Part shown: in pieces, positions 62,701 to 64,000 of the stretch
Layout of the letters: every line of letters starts with the position of its first letter
How positions within the stretch are numbered: position 1 is the first letter of the stretch
Assembly: GCF_026250525.1 (NCBI RefSeq)
Contig: NZ_CP111043.1
Location: forward strand, 4,229,001 to 4,293,000
DNA length: 64,000 bases
Direction: 5' to 3'
Source: Chondrinema litorale
GTDB taxonomy: Bacteria; Bacteroidota; Bacteroidia; Cytophagales; Flammeovirgaceae
Made by a program: the position numbers and the translations under genes
The notes under the pieces: generated by a model
What the model was told of the DNA's origin: nothing
What the model saw: the letters and a program-made list of their open reading frames with translations, nothing else
Database searches by the model: none

Positions 62701-64000
62701 GCAGGAAATTCAATTACCGATTGGAATTGGGATTTTGGTGATGGTAACTCATCCACTTCAGCAAATCCATTCCATACTTATTCAGCTCCTGGTAATTATA
62801 GTGTTACACTCACAGTAACAACTGATAAAGGTTGTAGTCATGATTATACTAAGAGTGTTCGAGTAAATCCAAGCATCGATGAAGGTTTGAGTGTAACAGA
62901 AGTATGTTTGAGTGAGCCTACGGAGTTTACCGATGTGAGTGTGATAGATATGTCAAGTTATGTTGATTTGGGTAGTGAGAGTTACAGCATTGATAAGCGC
63001 ACCTGGAATTTTGGGGATGGCAGTGGCGATTATACAGGTACAGGTAATGAGCAAGTAGTAAATCACACATATGCGAATCCGGGTAATTACACAGCGACCT
63101 TAACGATGGAGACGAGCACGAACTGTGAGTTAGTAGTGACGATCCCAGTGAGAGTAAATCCAAGCATCGATGAAGATTTGAGTGTAACAGAAGTATGTTT
63201 GAGTGAGCCTACGGAGTTTACCGATGCGAGTGTGATCGATATGTCAAGTTATGTTGATTTGGGTAGTGAGAGTTATAGTATCGATAAGCGCACCTGGAAT
63301 TTTGGGGATGGCAGTGGCGATTATACAGGTACAGGTAATGAGCAGGTAGTAAATCACACATATGCGAATCCGGGTAATTACACAGCGACTTTAACGATGG
63401 AGACGAGCACGAACTGTGAGTTAGTAGTGACGATCCCAGTGAGAGTAAATCCAAGTATCGATGAAGATTTGAGTGTAACAGAAGTATGTTTGAGTGAGCC
63501 TACGGAGTTTACCGATGCAAGTGTGATCGATATGTCGAGTTATGTTGCTTTGGGCAGTGAGAGTTACAGCATCGATAAGCGCACCTGGAATTTTGGGGAT
63601 GGCAGTGGCGATTATACAGGTACAGGTAATGAGCAGGTAGTAAATCACACATATGCGAATCCGGGTAATTACACAGCGACTTTAACGATGGAGACGAGCA
63701 CGAACTGTGAGTTAGTAGTGACGATCCCAGTGAGAGTAAATCCAAGTATCGATGAAGATTTGAGTGTAACAGAAGTATGTTTGAGTGAGCCTACGGAGTT
63801 TACCGATGCAAGTGTGATTGATATGTCAAGTTATGTTGATTTGGGTAGTGAGAGTTACAGCATCGATAAGCGCACCTGGAATTTTGGGGATGGCAGTGGC
63901 GATTATACAGGTACAGGTAATGAGCAAGTAGTAAATCACACATATGCGAATCCGGGTAATTACACAGCGACCTTAACGATGGAGACGAGCACGAACTGTG
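56791..64000 (+). CDS. Giant secreted PKD-repeat surface protein, 3' end beyond the window
   Basis: The frame starts with TTG at 56791 and has no in-frame stop through 64000, so at least 2403 codons are present. The first residues form a signal peptide (KLLKKRVNWSVLFFMFSIVHAYG). The rest is a chain of PKD domains, each with an EWDFDGDG, TWNFGDG or similar W-D/N-F core, a conserved aromatic-Tyr strand (YTFNDPGLYDVKL) and a Cys pair. Many copies carry DxDxDG loops that could bind calcium. From 62863 on, the gene switches to near-identical 97-residue copies. An in-frame TTG at 56782 is an alternative start. It is expected to be exported and may end in a T9SS sorting domain beyond the window, but this is not visible. 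Confidence 0.85.
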   Translation, partial: MKLLKKRVNWSVLFFMFSIVHAYGQGDFQVNSGSSESGCGPLVVGFEPIPDGAKTLRTSNPYEWDLGNGTNSILETPSTIYISNGTYDVSLTIYYNDGTSETIDKNDFITVFAGPTPTFSSDIEGGCSPLTVTFYSDITIGDAGIDPGNIIWEFGSGGVATGDTVTYTFNDPGLYDVKLFVEDNNGCKNTYVVSDYINVIDQLDVDFTPEEQITCSSSILVNFTDSTKTTATGPFLYEWDFDGDGISDSNLQNPSHLFSLTGDSTIYDVTLTVTDIPSGCSNTEVKAGVVKLYDYQQSFTVNQTESCSPMTVLFTDDSNVQFPFQTVEWDFDGDGVYDDSGSSAFFTYTNTGNSPQTYTVSMRVTGGDGTCGGVITQTDFITVHPEINAVMSADRTQFCTSSFSVDFDGSASENGTIYRWDFDGDGIVDDTNPDPAPFTYSGYGTYTAELEIENSQGCIDRTTMTIRSEPIVPDFAPDVIEGCNTITTNFTNNTTTFVPVTNWDWVVTDDGGNVVATSNQENPTFNISGEGIYSVTLTASNAECSETVTQNDILHIGLPPTDLDFTPDQFVVCNNMEIQFTNNSTVVSSYPVEFIWDFDYDGTTLDEELITTDVTDIATHTYSNRVPGPVTIALGYRSNGCEYILSTQVFTQIIDIQPPVADYDVLTDECYPDTLRLFDNSVGDDTRQWTITDYLGNVFTSADEDLVLIFEPGTDVDVELEVSNNATGCSDIEFRTITMPPALQYFNTSVSDTTICVDNSITFNTGVVGAASYTWYIGDTIRYEQSPTVLFTTPGAYDTRLEIDFGNGCIKDTVLTAFIDIIGPEVQIQANTALTGCTPLSIELEDISTAPSPIINRTWSVDGVPTGNGTVFNYTFDKAKVPQTDTYQVSLTVETDDGCISTRYVEVNPYGPQPDFLIDSVRTCDEIIVNFEAIEVDSTGIGPLTFTWSTDAPGVTLGSGLTVSDTFPDGTHNVTLEVTDAFGCTNTITKSIDVMFGPALQAGFVAIPNTFNCPPAAISFADTSISAPTVTIVSWLWDFGDGTFSTLQNPGKIYNHPSDYDVSLTVMDDLGCISTILVEDVVQVDGPTGTFTVEETIGVVERMGYVPLPVDYTGTSDTTANQYGWETGDGTFIAFGAAGDSTASYTYNTAGVYTPKMILTYDGCQYAPPTSLQVTVLPCPTVSISNQKFCVSEGDQTISAFNSSQNLTLGTMHYRWYKNGSGTAFASDVDEITVTAPSGITADQVDTYTVEIWVEDGSDIVCQSSDDFTVTYSPNPVADFEFTGDQVCFTAGGVTVSFTNKSTSPGTTVIQRIEYDFDYDGSNFTVDETVNSPTFNQVTNHTYTSAGTYYVALRAYSDNGCDDQAETPIPVVIYPLPEPDFNVSGSCDGDAISFTDDSNIATGTIDFYEWDFDDDNVFEESGASLSALDHTFPGPGIYPVSLKLTSDQSCQDEITNNVSVHPTPIAGITTLTGAAKCFGNTIDFDASASSITGRFATANGSDLGYTPEISNYHWDFDGDGTFDQTTSSATVSYLYPAPGNYTARVRTESNRGCIDEATMSITIYYLPVATFSVSNTCLDQAITFDATSATTASSADGVTITNYEWDLSYDGAFNVDISGDVTTAETVQNTYSTPGEYTIALRVTSSDNCQAFYTSDISIPSVTPDFTYFNVCDGATINLYDNSTKPDTLSIVSYSWDFDGDGTIDKTGLNTDYQYDISDFPELASLSSGDSVVILTDARLTIATSDGCSYTVSKEIVVKDVVIPIPDFDITKVCEGFPTTLDASNSDPGDPAYTITDYDWDLDNDGTFDSSGVSLAYTFPSAGTYPVTLRIITNIGCSMTITKDVVIDTYPNIDFNYNSGNICNGDLVTFNDASDNPGGSAVTQFFWDFDNDGVFEASGTSSSYTFPEAGSFIVNHKIISSLGCERISSETVVINPNPIALFGADKVCFGANTSFIDSSTIENDVNGLPIAGNSITDWNWDFGDGNSSTSANPFHTYSAPGNYSVTLTVTTDKGCSHDYTKSVRVNPSIDEGLSVTEVCLSEPTEFTDVSVIDMSSYVDLGSESYSIDKRTWNFGDGSGDYTGTGNEQVVNHTYANPGNYTATLTMETSTNCELVVTIPVRVNPSIDEDLSVTEVCLSEPTEFTDASVIDMSSYVDLGSESYSIDKRTWNFGDGSGDYTGTGNEQVVNHTYANPGNYTATLTMETSTNCELVVTIPVRVNPSIDEDLSVTEVCLSEPTEFTDASVIDMSSYVALGSESYSIDKRTWNFGDGSGDYTGTGNEQVVNHTYANPGNYTATLTMETSTNCELVVTIPVRVNPSIDEDLSVTEVCLSEPTEFTDASVIDMSSYVDLGSESYSIDKRTWNFGDGSGDYTGTGNEQVVNHTYANPGNYTATLTMETSTNC
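62863..64000 (+). repeat. Near-identical 291-bp tandem repeats in the PKD gene
   Basis: Three complete copies start at 62863, 63154 and 63445, and a partial fourth at 63736 runs off the edge. Each is 291 bp (97 codons) and encodes one PKD domain with TWNFGDGSGDY and NHTYANPGNYTATL motifs. The copies differ by only a few substitutions, for example Val/Ala and Asp/Ala changes, while the upstream PKD domains are strongly diverged. Codons inside the repeats are richer in GAG, ACG and GCG than upstream. Confidence 0.95.

Noticed and set aside
62927..63745. Three minus-strand frames of 78 codons at 62927, 63218 and 63509
   Set aside because: They are exactly 291 bp apart and lie antisense to the PKD repeats; each is a shadow of the same repeat, with Ser/His/Leu-rich composition unlike a real protein.
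62863..64000. Tandem repeats as a possible CRISPR array
   Set aside because: Repeat units are 291 bp, contiguous, in one open frame and code for a domain; there are no spacers.

Overview
The window looks like chromosome of a low-GC, probably marine Bacteroidota (Cytophagales-like) bacterium. The grounds are: a type IX secretion (T9SS) type-B sorting domain at the end of a large surface protein (29985-32651); a PorE-like TPR/beta-propeller/OmpA protein (19421-21475); several TAnnTTTG promoter elements of the Bacteroidota type; AT-rich codon use; several TTG or GTG starts; and hypothetical families I associate with this phylum. No rRNA, CRISPR array, phage, insertion sequence or integrase was found. 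Most of the window is core and housekeeping genes in short operons separated by good intrinsic terminators.

Region by region. 1-4.3 kb: remnant of a broken minus-strand gene, molybdopterin adenylyltransferase, GTP cyclohydrolase II, a sensor kinase and enolase. 4.5-8.3 kb: LpxH-like phosphoesterase, a glycosyltransferase, a CX5R phosphatase-like protein, a 51-residue membrane protein, a bacterial homologue of the eukaryotic N-terminal glutamine amidase NTAQ1, and an unknown protein. 8.6-16.5 kb: a sulfatase gene broken by one TGA codon, a small TonB-C-like protein, an RND efflux adaptor/pump pair, and hemN. 16.5-25.1 kb: a stretch ending in an orphan minus-strand terminator (candidate small RNA), an NlpC/P60 lipoprotein, a PIN-PhoH protein, the PorE-like protein, a SpoIIE-type phosphatase, a UxaE-family enzyme and two tandem tRNA-Asp genes. 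25.1-28.7 kb: a peptidoglycan-peptide recycling group (amidase, dipeptide epimerase, D-aminoacylase-like lipoprotein). 28.7-41.5 kb: MaoC hydratase, T9SS cargo protein, a three-gene group ending in a ViaA-like VWA protein without RavA beside it, a receiver/thioredoxin-fold/TrxR-like fusion, a DMT transporter, lysA, a lipoprotein and a PhnZ-like HD protein. 41.6-48.7 kb: gltA, topA, tail-specific protease and aat. 48.9-52.7 kb: heme A synthesis and cytochrome oxidase small subunits. 52.8-56.3 kb: cutC, a conserved unknown and a two-gene membrane Fe-S electron-transfer module.

The last 7.2 kb is one open frame from a TTG start at 56791 to the window edge, at least 2403 codons. It encodes a giant secreted PKD-repeat protein. 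Its first ~2000 residues are diverged PKD domains, many carrying DxDxDG loops. It then changes abruptly into nearly identical 291-bp (97-residue) repeats with different codon choice that continue past the window edge. This is the most striking structure in the window.

Other points worth attention are the NTAQ1 homologue in a genome that also has aat, the orphan terminator at 16716-16753, the TrxR-like fusion without a CxxC pair, the D-aminoacylase-like protein without the HxH metal motif, and the two tRNA-Asp copies that differ in an encoded CCA.
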